Assembly: GCF_002379365.1 (NCBI RefSeq)
Contig: NZ_JQIU01000008.1
Location: 1,471,688 to 1,522,458 of the forward strand
From: Brachyspira sp. G79
GTDB lineage: Bacteria > Spirochaetota > Brachyspiria > Brachyspirales > Brachyspiraceae
Reading direction: 5' to 3'
DNA: 50,771 bases
Part shown: one piece after another, positions 1 through 7,524 of the stretch
How the letters are laid out: every line of letters starts with the position of its first letter
Position numbering within the stretch: position 1 is the first letter of the stretch
Program-made: the position numbers and the translations under genes
Notes under the pieces: model-generated
The model's input: the letters and a program-made list of their open reading frames with translations, nothing else
Told to the model about the DNA's origin: nothing
The model's database searches: none

Positions 1-148
1 GATAATATAATATTCATAATAAATGAAAAAACAATTATAGATAAAAGTATTAATTTTATATAATTTTTCTTAAAAAAATTCTTTCATTTACTATAATCCT
101 ATAACTAATCAATTATTGGATAATCATAACTAATATACTAAAAAAAAG

Positions 149-209
149 CAATAAATTAAAATTATATAAATAAAAACTGCTGCTTTATTTATATAACTTT
201 AATTTATTG
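149..209. repeat. Long AT-rich hairpin, 26-bp stem
   Basis: Arms 149-174 and 184-209 are reverse complements with one mismatch, around a 9-base loop containing CTGCTG. A shorter inverted pair, CCTATAACT at 98-106 and AGTTATAGG at 216-224, flanks it. It could be a terminator for a gene left of the window, a cruciform, or a small hairpin element. Confidence 0.7.
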
Positions 210-419
210 TATATGAGTTATAGGTATGCATTTAAGTACTATTTAATTTCTTAAAAATAAATAAAATATTCAAAATATAGTTAAACTCTAAAAATCATCA
301 TATTTTAACTTTACTATATTCATATTTCTTATGAACTTCAATTACTTTGTTAATAATCTTTTTATTTTACTAATAATTAATACTATCTTTTTTTCTGATT
401 TATATTATATTGTTTCATG

Positions 420-476
420 GGTATTCCTCTTTGTTTATTTGAGGTAAATAAAACTATGAGAAATACCTGCTTTTTT
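420..476 (+). terminator. Possible intrinsic terminator left of dnaN
   Basis: GGTATTCCTC (420-429) pairs with GAGAAATACC (458-467) with one mismatch, and six T follow at 471-476. The loop is long (28 bases), so the call is tentative. If functional on the plus strand it would end a transcript coming from the left before dnaN. Confidence 0.35.
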
Positions 477-627
477 AAAATAAAAAGTGGGCAATATCTA
501 TGACACTTAAACAAGTTTATAAATTAAAATATATTGTAAAAAATAGTTTTTAATGTTAAAATTAAAGTACAAATAGTATAAGTTTTTTAGAAATTTAATA
601 AAATTAAAATAAATAAAAGAGGAAGCA

Positions 628-1755
628 ATGAAATTTAGATGTTTAAAAAAGGATATAGTTAAATCTATCGGAGTTACAGAAAACGTTGTTGAAGGCAAAG
701 TAATTTATAATATAGAAAGCAATGTGCTTTTTCATCTTGCAGGAAATATGCTTACATTAACTGCTACTGACGGCTCTGTTTGGGCTAGAAGCAGAATAAT
801 ACTTGATGACTGCGAGGGTGAAGGTGCTGTAGCGGTATATGCCAAAAAGATAAGTTCTATATTAAAAGAGATGCCTGACGGACTTATTACTATCAATGTT
901 GAAGAAAATGAAAAAATAAATATAGAATCTGAAAATGGAAAAACTAAACACTTAATCATAGGAATGAAAACTGATGATTTCCCAGCATATCCTGAGAGCA
1001 ACGGAGATATAAGCTATATAATGCTTCCTACTAAAGAATTAGTTACTATGATTAATAAAACTATTTCTTCTATAGCTAAAGAACCATTTAAGCCTGCCTT
1101 AAGAGGTATATGCTTTGAAAAAACTGATTCGAAATTTCTTGCTGTTGCTACTGACGGTAGAAGAATGGCTGTAATAGAGAGAGAATTTGAAGGAGTGGAA
1201 AACGGATCTTTCTCTATAATAATAGAGCCTAAAGTATTAAATGAAATACTTGTTACTGCCAATTATGATGAAGTAGAACAGGTAAAAATGGGAGTAGATG
1301 GTCAGCAGGTTTATTTTCAAATAGGAAAATACGATTTTGTATCAAGCCTTATAGAAGGAAAATACCCTAATTTTAGACAGGTAATTCCAAAAGAGTTTGC
1401 ATACAGTTTTAGAGTAAATAAAAACGATTTGCTTGATGCTATAAGAAGAATTGTACCTATGATTAATGATGTGCGTTCAAAAAGAATGATATTAACTGTT
1501 TCTGAAGAATCTCTTAAAGTAAAAGGTATTAACCAAGAAATGGGAGAATCTTTAGAAGAGATAGATATAAAATATTCAGGCGAAGAGCATTCTGTTGCTT
1601 ACAATTATACATATATTCAAGATGTTATAAAACAAATTGATTCGGAAATAGTTACTTTTATGGTTAATAAAGATTCTAGCCCTACGATGGTAAAAGAGAT
1701 AGAAAGAGAAGATTATTATTATATCATCATGCCTATGAGTATAGGAGAAGAGTAA
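628..1755 (+). CDS. dnaN: DNA polymerase III subunit beta (sliding clamp)
   Basis: Encodes the ring-shaped processivity clamp that holds DNA polymerase III on DNA. The 375 residues match the usual family length (about 365-380). The N-terminal MKFRCLKKDI start, the internal TDGRRMAV segment of the middle domain, and the C-terminal IMPMS segment, which corresponds to the family's usual MPM ending, support the call. An AGAGGA ribosome site at 618-623 lies five bases before the ATG. A toxin-antitoxin-like pair and then recF follow on the same strand, close to the conserved dnaN-recF order. Confidence 0.97.
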   Translation: MKFRCLKKDIVKSIGVTENVVEGKVIYNIESNVLFHLAGNMLTLTATDGSVWARSRIILDDCEGEGAVAVYAKKISSILKEMPDGLITINVEENEKINIESENGKTKHLIIGMKTDDFPAYPESNGDISYIMLPTKELVTMINKTISSIAKEPFKPALRGICFEKTDSKFLAVATDGRRMAVIEREFEGVENGSFSIIIEPKVLNEILVTANYDEVEQVKMGVDGQQVYFQIGKYDFVSSLIEGKYPNFRQVIPKEFAYSFRVNKNDLLDAIRRIVPMINDVRSKRMILTVSEESLKVKGINQEMGESLEEIDIKYSGEEHSVAYNYTYIQDVIKQIDSEIVTFMVNKDSSPTMVKEIEREDYYYIIMPMSIGEE

Positions 1756-1777
1756 TTCATTTTAATAGGAAGTTATT

Positions 1778-1966
1778 ATGGAAATTTTGGATTTATCTGT
1801 ATTGGATAATGAATCAAAAAAACAGATAATAGATTTTTATGATTTACTGCTCAATAAACAAAAAAAGTATGGAAAAAATGATTTGAATAAATTTAGCGGA
1901 AGTCTAAAAATATTAGAAAAAGATCCATTAGAATTCCAAAAAGAAATAAGAAATGAATGGAAATAA
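1778..1966 (+). CDS. Putative antitoxin of a VapBC-type pair
   Basis: A 62-residue hydrophilic protein. The acidic, helical C-terminus (a DPLEFQKEIRNEW segment) resembles the toxin-binding tail of small type II antitoxins, but I do not recognise a specific family or a clear DNA-binding fold. An AGGAAG ribosome site precedes the ATG. Its 3' end overlaps the next gene, a PIN-domain protein, by 14 bases, which is the typical translationally coupled antitoxin-toxin layout. The antitoxin call rests mainly on this context. Confidence 0.6.
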   Translation: MEILDLSVLDNESKKQIIDFYDLLLNKQKKYGKNDLNKFSGSLKILEKDPLEFQKEIRNEWK

Positions 1967-2267
1967 TATATTACTTGATACAAATGCAATTATATATTTT
2001 CTAAGCGGTAAATTTTTATTAGATAGTGAATATAATGTGTATACATCTATAATATCGGAAATAGAATTACTATGTTATCCAAAAATAACATCTAAAGAAG
2101 AAAATATAATAAAAGATTTTCTTAAAAGTATTGATATTCTAAATTTAGATAATTATATTAAAAATGAAACTATTTTAATAAAAAGAGAAATTTCTATAAA
2201 ACTTCCTGATGCAATTATATTAGTTACTGCAAAAATAAATAATTTAATTTTATTAACTCAAGATTAA
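1953..2267 (+). CDS. PIN-domain (VapC-like) toxin, C-terminally truncated
   Basis: A 104-residue protein with the PIN ribonuclease signature: LLDTNAIIYF near residue 7 (first catalytic Asp), SEIELL (conserved Glu) around residues 34-39, and KLPDAIILVTA (third Asp) around residue 84. The expected activity is Mg-dependent RNA cleavage, usually of tRNA or rRNA. VapC proteins are normally about 125-135 residues. Here the frame ends right after LLTQD with tandem TAA TGA stops at 2265-2270. The same frame then reads ILKYNGYKNIQIKKCF up to a TAA at 2319-2321, which looks like the missing C-terminal strand. The toxin may be inactivated. Confidence 0.75.
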   Translation: MNGNNILLDTNAIIYFLSGKFLLDSEYNVYTSIISEIELLCYPKITSKEENIIKDFLKSIDILNLDNYIKNETILIKREISIKLPDAIILVTAKINNLILLTQD

Positions 2268-2412
2268 TGAATATTAAAATACAATGGATATAAAAATATA
2301 CAAATAAAAAAATGTTTCTAATAATACCTTATTAATCATAGTAAAACACTACTATTTTTAAAATTTTTAATATATAATACTTCCACTAATAAAATTAAAG
2401 GCTTAAATAAAA

Positions 2413-3480
2413 ATGATACTCAAAGAACTTACAATTCGTTCTTTTAGAAATTATAATGAAAATGTATTTGAATTTTCTGATAAAATTAATGTGCTTTACG
2501 GGCATAACGGCTCTGGCAAAACTAATATACTGGAGGCAGTATATATGCTTGGTAACGGCGTGTCATTTAGGACAAGACTTGACAGAGAGCTTGTAAAAAA
2601 CGGAAATGATAATTATTTTTTAAGAGGCATTTTTAGAGAAGATGAATTAAATTATGATACAAATATAGAAATAGCATATCAAAAAAAAGTAAAGAAGGTA
2701 TTTCTTGATAAAAAAGAAATTTCATCAAGAAAGGATTTAATAGGAAGGATACTTTATGTTATATTTCTTCCTAATGATACAGATTTAGTTATAGCAGAAC
2801 CAAAATTAAGACGCGATTATTTTAATATGCTTATATCAACAATATCTTTGGAATATTTAACTGCATTAATAAAATATAATAAACTCTTAAAAATGAGAAA
2901 TGTTTGTCTAAGTACAAAACCAAATGAAGCATATATTTATAATAATGATATAGCAAAACTTTCTATTTATATAGCTAGTGAAAATAAAAAATATTCTTCT
3001 CTTTTAGAAGATAAAATGAATGAAATATATAAAAATATTTTCAATGATGAAAATCCTTATGCAATAAAATATCAGTCTACTATAGAAGATATTTTAAATG
3101 AAAATGAATATGTAAAAAAACTAGAAAATACTTTAAGCGAACAAATAAGAATGCGTACCACATATTTTGGAATACACAGAGCAGAGTATCAATTTTTTTA
3201 TAAAGATTCACTTTCAAAAAAATTCTCCTCTCAAGGCGAGAAAAGAATGTTTACCCTTATAATGAAACTTGCAAGTGAGAAAATATTGTCCGAATACAGA
3301 AAAAAATCACCTATTTTATTAATTGATGATGCTATGCTCGAACTTGATAATACAAGACGAGATAACATACTTGAATACATAAAAACATTAGGACAGGTAT
3401 TTATTACTGTTACAGAAAAAGAAAAAGTGAAAAACTTTGAAAATGGAAAAGTATTTGATATACCAAATATAAGAGTTTAA
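2413..3480 (+). CDS. recF: DNA replication/repair protein RecF
   Basis: An SMC-like ATPase that helps load RecA at single-stranded gaps. The 355-residue length is typical. The Walker A GHNGSGKT lies at residues 30-37, the FSSQGEKR signature near residue 275, and the Walker B ILLIDDAMLELD near residue 300. The N-terminal LKELTIRSFRNY is the usual RecF opening. It lies 145 bases past the truncated toxin gene and two genes after dnaN. The gap 2322-2412 is AT-rich and probably carries its promoter. Confidence 0.96.
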   Translation: MILKELTIRSFRNYNENVFEFSDKINVLYGHNGSGKTNILEAVYMLGNGVSFRTRLDRELVKNGNDNYFLRGIFREDELNYDTNIEIAYQKKVKKVFLDKKEISSRKDLIGRILYVIFLPNDTDLVIAEPKLRRDYFNMLISTISLEYLTALIKYNKLLKMRNVCLSTKPNEAYIYNNDIAKLSIYIASENKKYSSLLEDKMNEIYKNIFNDENPYAIKYQSTIEDILNENEYVKKLENTLSEQIRMRTTYFGIHRAEYQFFYKDSLSKKFSSQGEKRMFTLIMKLASEKILSEYRKKSPILLIDDAMLELDNTRRDNILEYIKTLGQVFITVTEKEKVKNFENGKVFDIPNIRV

Positions 3481-3504
3481 AAAATAAAATAAAGGACCTG
3501 TAAA

Positions 3505-4005
3505 ATTAATAAAAAATATATTGTAAAATATAAATATACCTTACTTGATTTACTAAAAGATGAAAATATAAATCTCTCTGATATAGATACAAGTAATATG
3601 ATTGATATGTCTTACTTATTTCAAGAGAGCAAAAGAAAAAATTTTGAAGGTCTTGAAACTTGGGACGTATCAAATATTACTGACATGAAATATATGTTTA
3701 ATAATGCTTTATATTTTAATAAAGATTTAACTTCTTGGAATATAGAAAAATTAAAAGAGTTTGATGAAATATTTGATGATTCTTTTAAACATATAAAAAC
3801 TATTTTAATGTTTTACAATGTATGTAAGAATAAAAAATATAAAAAGAAACTTCAAAGTATGCTTGAATGTCTTGATATAAAAGAAGTTTATACAGAATTA
3901 AATAATGATAAAATCAATTATAAGAAAAATAAAGAGTTTATAAAAAAACTTGAAAATGTTTATTATGAAGAATTAAAAGAATTAATTGAAAATAATAAAA
4001 ATTAA
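3505..4005 (+). CDS. BspA-like (DUF285-type) surface-repeat protein, start codon apparently ATT
   Basis: The protein carries the repeat pattern of BspA/DUF285 proteins: DTSNMIDMSYLF, then WDVSNITDMKYMF and FN.DLTSWN. The first ATG in frame is at 3598, inside the first repeat, so it is a poor start. In frame upstream the codons read (ATT) N K K Y I V K and then ...DENINLSDIDTSN, the form expected for the N-terminus of this family. An AAAGGA ribosome site at 3491-3496 sits eight bases before an ATT at 3505-3507. Either translation starts at ATT, or an ancestral ATG was lost and the gene is crippled. A Lys-rich helical tail of about 70 residues follows the repeats. No signal peptide is visible. 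Confidence 0.6.
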   Translation: MNKKYIVKYKYTLLDLLKDENINLSDIDTSNMIDMSYLFQESKRKNFEGLETWDVSNITDMKYMFNNALYFNKDLTSWNIEKLKEFDEIFDDSFKHIKTILMFYNVCKNKKYKKKLQSMLECLDIKEVYTELNNDKINYKKNKEFIKKLENVYYEELKELIENNKN

Positions 4006-4016
4006 AAAGTCTATTA

Positions 4017-4307
4017 TATACTGAAAATTTTTAAGTTTGTCAACCGTGAACTGCGGCACCTTCCCGCACGGTATTGTTTATTCTTATCAAATGTCAACGC
4101 GACTGAACGAAGTGAGGAAGTACCCGAGACGAAGTCCGCCTGTGGTGAGGGTATGCGGCTGATTACCTATTTATTATACCAAATAAGTAATTTACTATAC
4201 ATCTAAAACATATTATGTTGATTACTAATAATACATTATGTTACAAATAAATTATAATTACATTTATAAATAATTAAAATTTTACAAAATATAGTTGTTT
4301 AGGTATA
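4017..4307 (+). repeat. Dispersed intergenic element, copy A
   Basis: Starts with TATACTGAAAA followed by TTTTTAAGTTTGTCAA and ends with AGTTGTTTAGGTATA, so its ends form an imperfect inverted repeat (TATACTGAAA / TATACCTAAA). The core around 4040-4160 is strikingly GC-rich for this genome. It contains CGAAGTCCGCCTGTGGTG at 4130-4147, which recurs inverted in copy B. No open reading frame of note. It begins 12 bases after the BspA-like gene ends. Confidence 0.7.
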
Positions 4308-4342
4308 TTTTAATAAAAAAATAATTCAATAAATAAATGCAT

Positions 4343-4370
4343 TTGACAAATAATAATTTTAATTTAAAAT
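4343..4370 (+). promoter_or_regulatory. Promoter for the DMT transporter gene
   Basis: TTGACA (4343-4348), a 16-base spacer and TAAAAT (4365-4370), 45 bases before the ATG at 4415. Confidence 0.6.
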
Positions 4371-4414
4371 CCTTCAAAATAACAAATCAATAAAAGTATA
4401 AAGAGTATTATATA

Positions 4415-5299
4415 ATGCTTAAAAAAATAGTGCCAATTTTTCCTATACTAGCAGGCATACTATGGGGTGCTACTGGTATATTTATAAGAAAATCTGCGGA
4501 ATTATCAATGAACAATATAACAATAGTATCTTCAAAAGCTGTAACTGCATCCGTTATAATGTTTGCATCAATATTATTATATAATAAATCATTAATAAAA
4601 ATACATTTAAAAGACATATTCATATTTATATTCGCTGCTTTAATAGGAATGCTTGGAGTAAATATATTTTTTAATGAGAGCGTTAGTTTTTTATCTTTAT
4701 CTTTAGCAGCAGTTTTATTAAGTCTCTCACCTATATTTGTACTTTTGCTGTCATATTTTTTATATAAAGAAAAAATCACATTAAAAAAATTAATATCTAT
4801 TATATTAGCATTTTTCGGATGCATACTTGTAAGTAATATACTTAAATCAGAAATAAAAATATCATTATGGGGTGTAATAAGCGGACTGCTTGCTGCTTTT
4901 TCATATGCCCTTTACAGTATAATATCAAAAAAAGCTATGCTTAAAGGATATCATTCTCTTACTATTACTCTATATGCTTTTATATTTATTGCTATAATAA
5001 CAGCACCTTTCGCTGATTGGAATTTAATTGCAGATTTAATAAAAAAAGATAATAATATATTTATTTTTATAATACTTCATTCTCTATTAGTTTTAATACT
5101 TCCTTATGTATTTTATACTATATCATTAAATTATATGGATACTGGAAAAGCCTCTATACTTGCCTCATGCGAACCTATTGCTGCGTCAGTATTTGGAATT
5201 ATATTTTTTAATGAAATACCAGATATTTTATCAATTATAGGTATTATATTAACGGTTACAGCTTTAACATTATTAAGTATAAATCCTAATAAAAATTAA
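4415..5299 (+). CDS. EamA/DMT-family transporter
   Basis: A 294-residue inner-membrane protein built from two similar halves, with about ten hydrophobic segments. This is the standard EamA (drug/metabolite transporter) layout. GILWGATGIFIRK near the N-terminus and ASCEPIAASVFGIIFFNE in the second half are typical of the family. The substrate cannot be inferred. It stands alone behind its own promoter, and its last four bases overlap the end of the convergent zinc-ribbon gene. Confidence 0.88.
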   Translation: MLKKIVPIFPILAGILWGATGIFIRKSAELSMNNITIVSSKAVTASVIMFASILLYNKSLIKIHLKDIFIFIFAALIGMLGVNIFFNESVSFLSLSLAAVLLSLSPIFVLLLSYFLYKEKITLKKLISIILAFFGCILVSNILKSEIKISLWGVISGLLAAFSYALYSIISKKAMLKGYHSLTITLYAFIFIAIITAPFADWNLIADLIKKDNNIFIFIILHSLLVLILPYVFYTISLNYMDTGKASILASCEPIAASVFGIIFFNEIPDILSIIGIILTVTALTLLSINPNKN

Positions 5300-5475
5300 T
5301 CATCTATTTTTACAATATGATCAATATTTTTAGTTCTTGAACTTTTGCAATAAGGACATCTTTGAGGGTTAATTTTAAAAATAAGTAAATTTACAGTATA
5401 CTTTTTTCTTCTTAATGAAAATCTTCTTTTACAGCTTTTGCATTGATAAAAATAAGGAGGCTCATCTAATTTCAT
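5296..5475 (-). CDS. Small zinc-ribbon protein
   Basis: A 59-residue protein starting at the ATG complement of 5473-5475. It has two CxxC knuckles (Cys12/Cys15 and Cys40/Cys43) separated by 24 residues, with a basic stretch (KRRFSLRRKK) between them. This is a classic four-cysteine zinc ribbon, suited to nucleic-acid or protein contacts. An AAAGG ribosome site lies just upstream (CAAAGGTATTTT before the ATG). I do not recognise a named family. It overlaps the transporter gene tail to tail by four bases. Confidence 0.75.
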   Translation of the reverse strand: MKLDEPPYFYQCKSCKRRFSLRRKKYTVNLLIFKINPQRCPYCKSSRTKNIDHIVKIDD

Positions 5476-5556
5476 AAAATACCTTTGAAAAATTTGTTAT
5501 TATATTTAAAATTATAAAAATCAATGTTTAATAATTATCGTAAAAATTTCAAAATA

Positions 5557-6486
5557 TTAAAGATTAGAATTATTTTTATAATAAAGCACAAGCAATCTCA
5601 CTACCCTAGAATAGCTTTTTACTCCATACTGCTGATTATTAGCTTTCAAATATGTATCATTAACTTTTTCACTTACTTTAGATAATTGTCCTGAATATCC
5701 CTGCCAAAACTCATAATATTTTTTTATTTCATCTTTAGTTTCGCTATTCAAATTAGATATCAAATGAGAATAATTTTCATCTCTCTTTATCTCTCCAAGT
5801 ACATAAAGAAGTGCCTCAAAATTAGCAGAATATCTTACAAAAACATCTGTATTTTTAGAGCATGCCACATATGATATAAAATTAGCCTCGTCTTCATAAG
5901 CTATACCTATTTGATGTGCCATCTCATGTGCTATTGTAAATGGTATAGATACACTTGGAATAAGAATATTAACATTAGCTTCTGATGTAAAAGGAGAATA
6001 TATACCAGTTATCTGCAGGTGTAAAAATAATTTTGATATTTTTATGGGTTTTGTTTTTGAATAATGCATATTAAGAAACTCAAAGTATTCAAACACCTTA
6101 TTATATTCGCTTTCTACAATTCTATTTAATACCTGATAATTAGTATTAATATCAGTATATTTTATTTCATCTTTAAGATCATTAACATTTCTTATAAGCC
6201 TGTCAGCCAAATTATATATATCATCATCAGTAATACTGCTGTTGTCGGCATAATACTCTATTAAAGGCACTCTGTAATAATTAAGTCCCCATACTAACAT
6301 AAAAACTATATATACTATTATTATGAAACATATAAAAACATATATAAAGTTTAAAACCGTTTTTATTTTTTCTTTAAAAGAAGCTATATTATGATTAAAA
6401 AAAGAATGCTTTAAAGCAATTATTACAAATAAAATAACTGCTATAATAAAAATAAAAAGTAAAACTTCTCCTATAGAAAAACTCAC
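5557..6486 (-). CDS. DUF3810-like membrane protein with HExxH motif (N-terminus probably frameshifted)
   Basis: From the GTG at 6486 the protein has 309 residues with two N-terminal membrane segments, then a soluble domain with FTIAHEMAHQIGIAYEDEANF, an HExxH motif followed by Glu as in zinc peptidases. This fits the DUF3810 family; no substrate is known. In-frame codons upstream read ...NFVENFYSRTIYKTIAGSL..., a family-like N-terminus, but no ATG lies in that frame. An ATG at 6635 in another frame encodes MKLKITLILSLF and would join this frame if the seven-T run (complement of 6598-6604) were eight. A promoter sits just upstream of that ATG, supporting 6635 as the ancestral start. Confidence 0.7.
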   Translation of the reverse strand: MSFSIGEVLLFIFIIAVILFVIIALKHSFFNHNIASFKEKIKTVLNFIYVFICFIIIVYIVFMLVWGLNYYRVPLIEYYADNSSITDDDIYNLADRLIRNVNDLKDEIKYTDINTNYQVLNRIVESEYNKVFEYFEFLNMHYSKTKPIKISKLFLHLQITGIYSPFTSEANVNILIPSVSIPFTIAHEMAHQIGIAYEDEANFISYVACSKNTDVFVRYSANFEALLYVLGEIKRDENYSHLISNLNSETKDEIKKYYEFWQGYSGQLSKVSEKVNDTYLKANNQQYGVKSYSRVVRLLVLYYKNNSNL

Positions 6487-6645
6487 GTTAGAAGAGAGTT
6501 TATTTAAAGAACCTGCTATAGTTTTATATATAGTCCTAGAATAAAAGTTTTCTACAAAATTTTTAGAAAAAGTTATTATTTTTAATATAACAGCAATAAA
6601 AAAAGTGATAATATTAATGTTATTTTTAATTTCATCTTAATTAAT

Positions 6646-6673
6646 ATTATACTAAAAAAGAAAAAATTGTCAA
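6646..6673 (-). promoter_or_regulatory. Promoter for the DUF3810-like gene
   Basis: On the minus strand, TTGACA (complement of 6668-6673), a 16-base spacer and TATAAT (complement of 6646-6651). The -10 lies only 10 bases before the ATG at 6635, so the transcript would have almost no leader. Confidence 0.55.
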
Positions 6674-6675
6674 AA

Positions 6676-7479
6676 CTACTTCATTTTTTTTATGTCAGCA
6701 TCCATTTTCTTTTTCCACAAATCATACATTTTCTTTTTTTCTTCAGACTCTTCAGATTCATTTAAATATACATGTATTCTTCTAAGAGAAGCTATTATAT
6801 TTAGAGCCATTTTCATATCATCTAATCTTTTATCCTGAAGCTCATATTTCGTTCTGTACTGTTCAGCGGCTGCTGCCAATAATTTTTTTACAAGCTCCAT
6901 CATTTTAACTCTGTATTTATAGCCTTCTATCTCAGGGCTCAAATCTCTGATATACGTTTTAAAATCTATCATATTTTTACCCAAAGTAGCAAATCTTCCT
7001 TCTATTTCAATAAAGTTCTGAAGCCATTTCGAGTTTTCACCATAACAGTATTTGAAATAATCTATAACATATCCAAAAGAGCAGATAAATTTGTATTTCC
7101 ATTCATCTGTTAATTTATCTCTTAAATAATCATGTATCTCTTCATTTAAAGATAATGAATCATCAGTATGATTTCCGAAAACTTCTTCCAAAAGCATAAT
7201 CGCCTTATTAACATAACGTCTTCCATCATTAAGCTGATTATCAGAACGCACATCTATATATTCTATGGCAATATAGCAGGTAGTTGCAATAAAAGAAGAA
7301 GCCTGAATATAGAGTACAGCGGCATCTATCTTTTTTCTGCATATTTCAAAATGATCCTCTAATAGTAATAAATCTTTCTCTACTTTTACTAATTTTGATT
7401 CTATACCAGCAAGCAGATCTTTATATTTATTCTGCATTCTAGTACATTCGGCTTTTGCTGCCTCGCTTATTTTTGCCAT
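6676..7479 (-). CDS. Uncharacterised coiled-coil-rich cytoplasmic protein
   Basis: 267 residues with no signal peptide or membrane segment. The N-terminal 60 residues and the Lys/Glu-rich C-terminal 60 residues are heptad-like and probably form coiled coils. The middle is Tyr/Phe-rich and helical (for example FICSFGYVIDYFKYCYGENSKW). I recognise no family. It lies 45 bases downstream of the histidine kinase gene on the same strand, so the two may be co-transcribed and functionally linked, but this is inference. Confidence 0.6.
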   Translation of the reverse strand: MAKISEAAKAECTRMQNKYKDLLAGIESKLVKVEKDLLLLEDHFEICRKKIDAAVLYIQASSFIATTCYIAIEYIDVRSDNQLNDGRRYVNKAIMLLEEVFGNHTDDSLSLNEEIHDYLRDKLTDEWKYKFICSFGYVIDYFKYCYGENSKWLQNFIEIEGRFATLGKNMIDFKTYIRDLSPEIEGYKYRVKMMELVKKLLAAAAEQYRTKYELQDKRLDDMKMALNIIASLRRIHVYLNESEESEEKKKMYDLWKKKMDADIKKMK

Positions 7480-7524
7480 AATTACATCTCCACATTTTTA
7501 TTGTCGGAAAACGCTTTGAATTTT

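Larger units (their letters stand above)
1..627. other. Non-coding leader upstream of dnaN
   Basis: No convincing gene is visible in this very AT-rich stretch. It contains a 26-bp inverted repeat (149-174 / 184-209) and a second hairpin followed by a T run (420-476). A dnaA-dnaN origin region would be expected to carry clustered DnaA boxes close to TTATCCACA; I found only weak partial matches, for example on the minus strand around 115-123. Its position next to dnaN and recF makes an origin possible but unproven. Confidence 0.5.

Noticed and set aside
380-435. Minus-strand mini-ORF with a GAGGA ribosome-like site
   Set aside because: It gives only 11 codons before a stop, or 25 if one A is added, with no recognisable protein; the hairpin explains the pairing better.
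1-627. Possible oriC with DnaA boxes
   Set aside because: Only weak partial matches to TTATCCACA (for example complement of 115-123); no cluster and no dnaA in the window.
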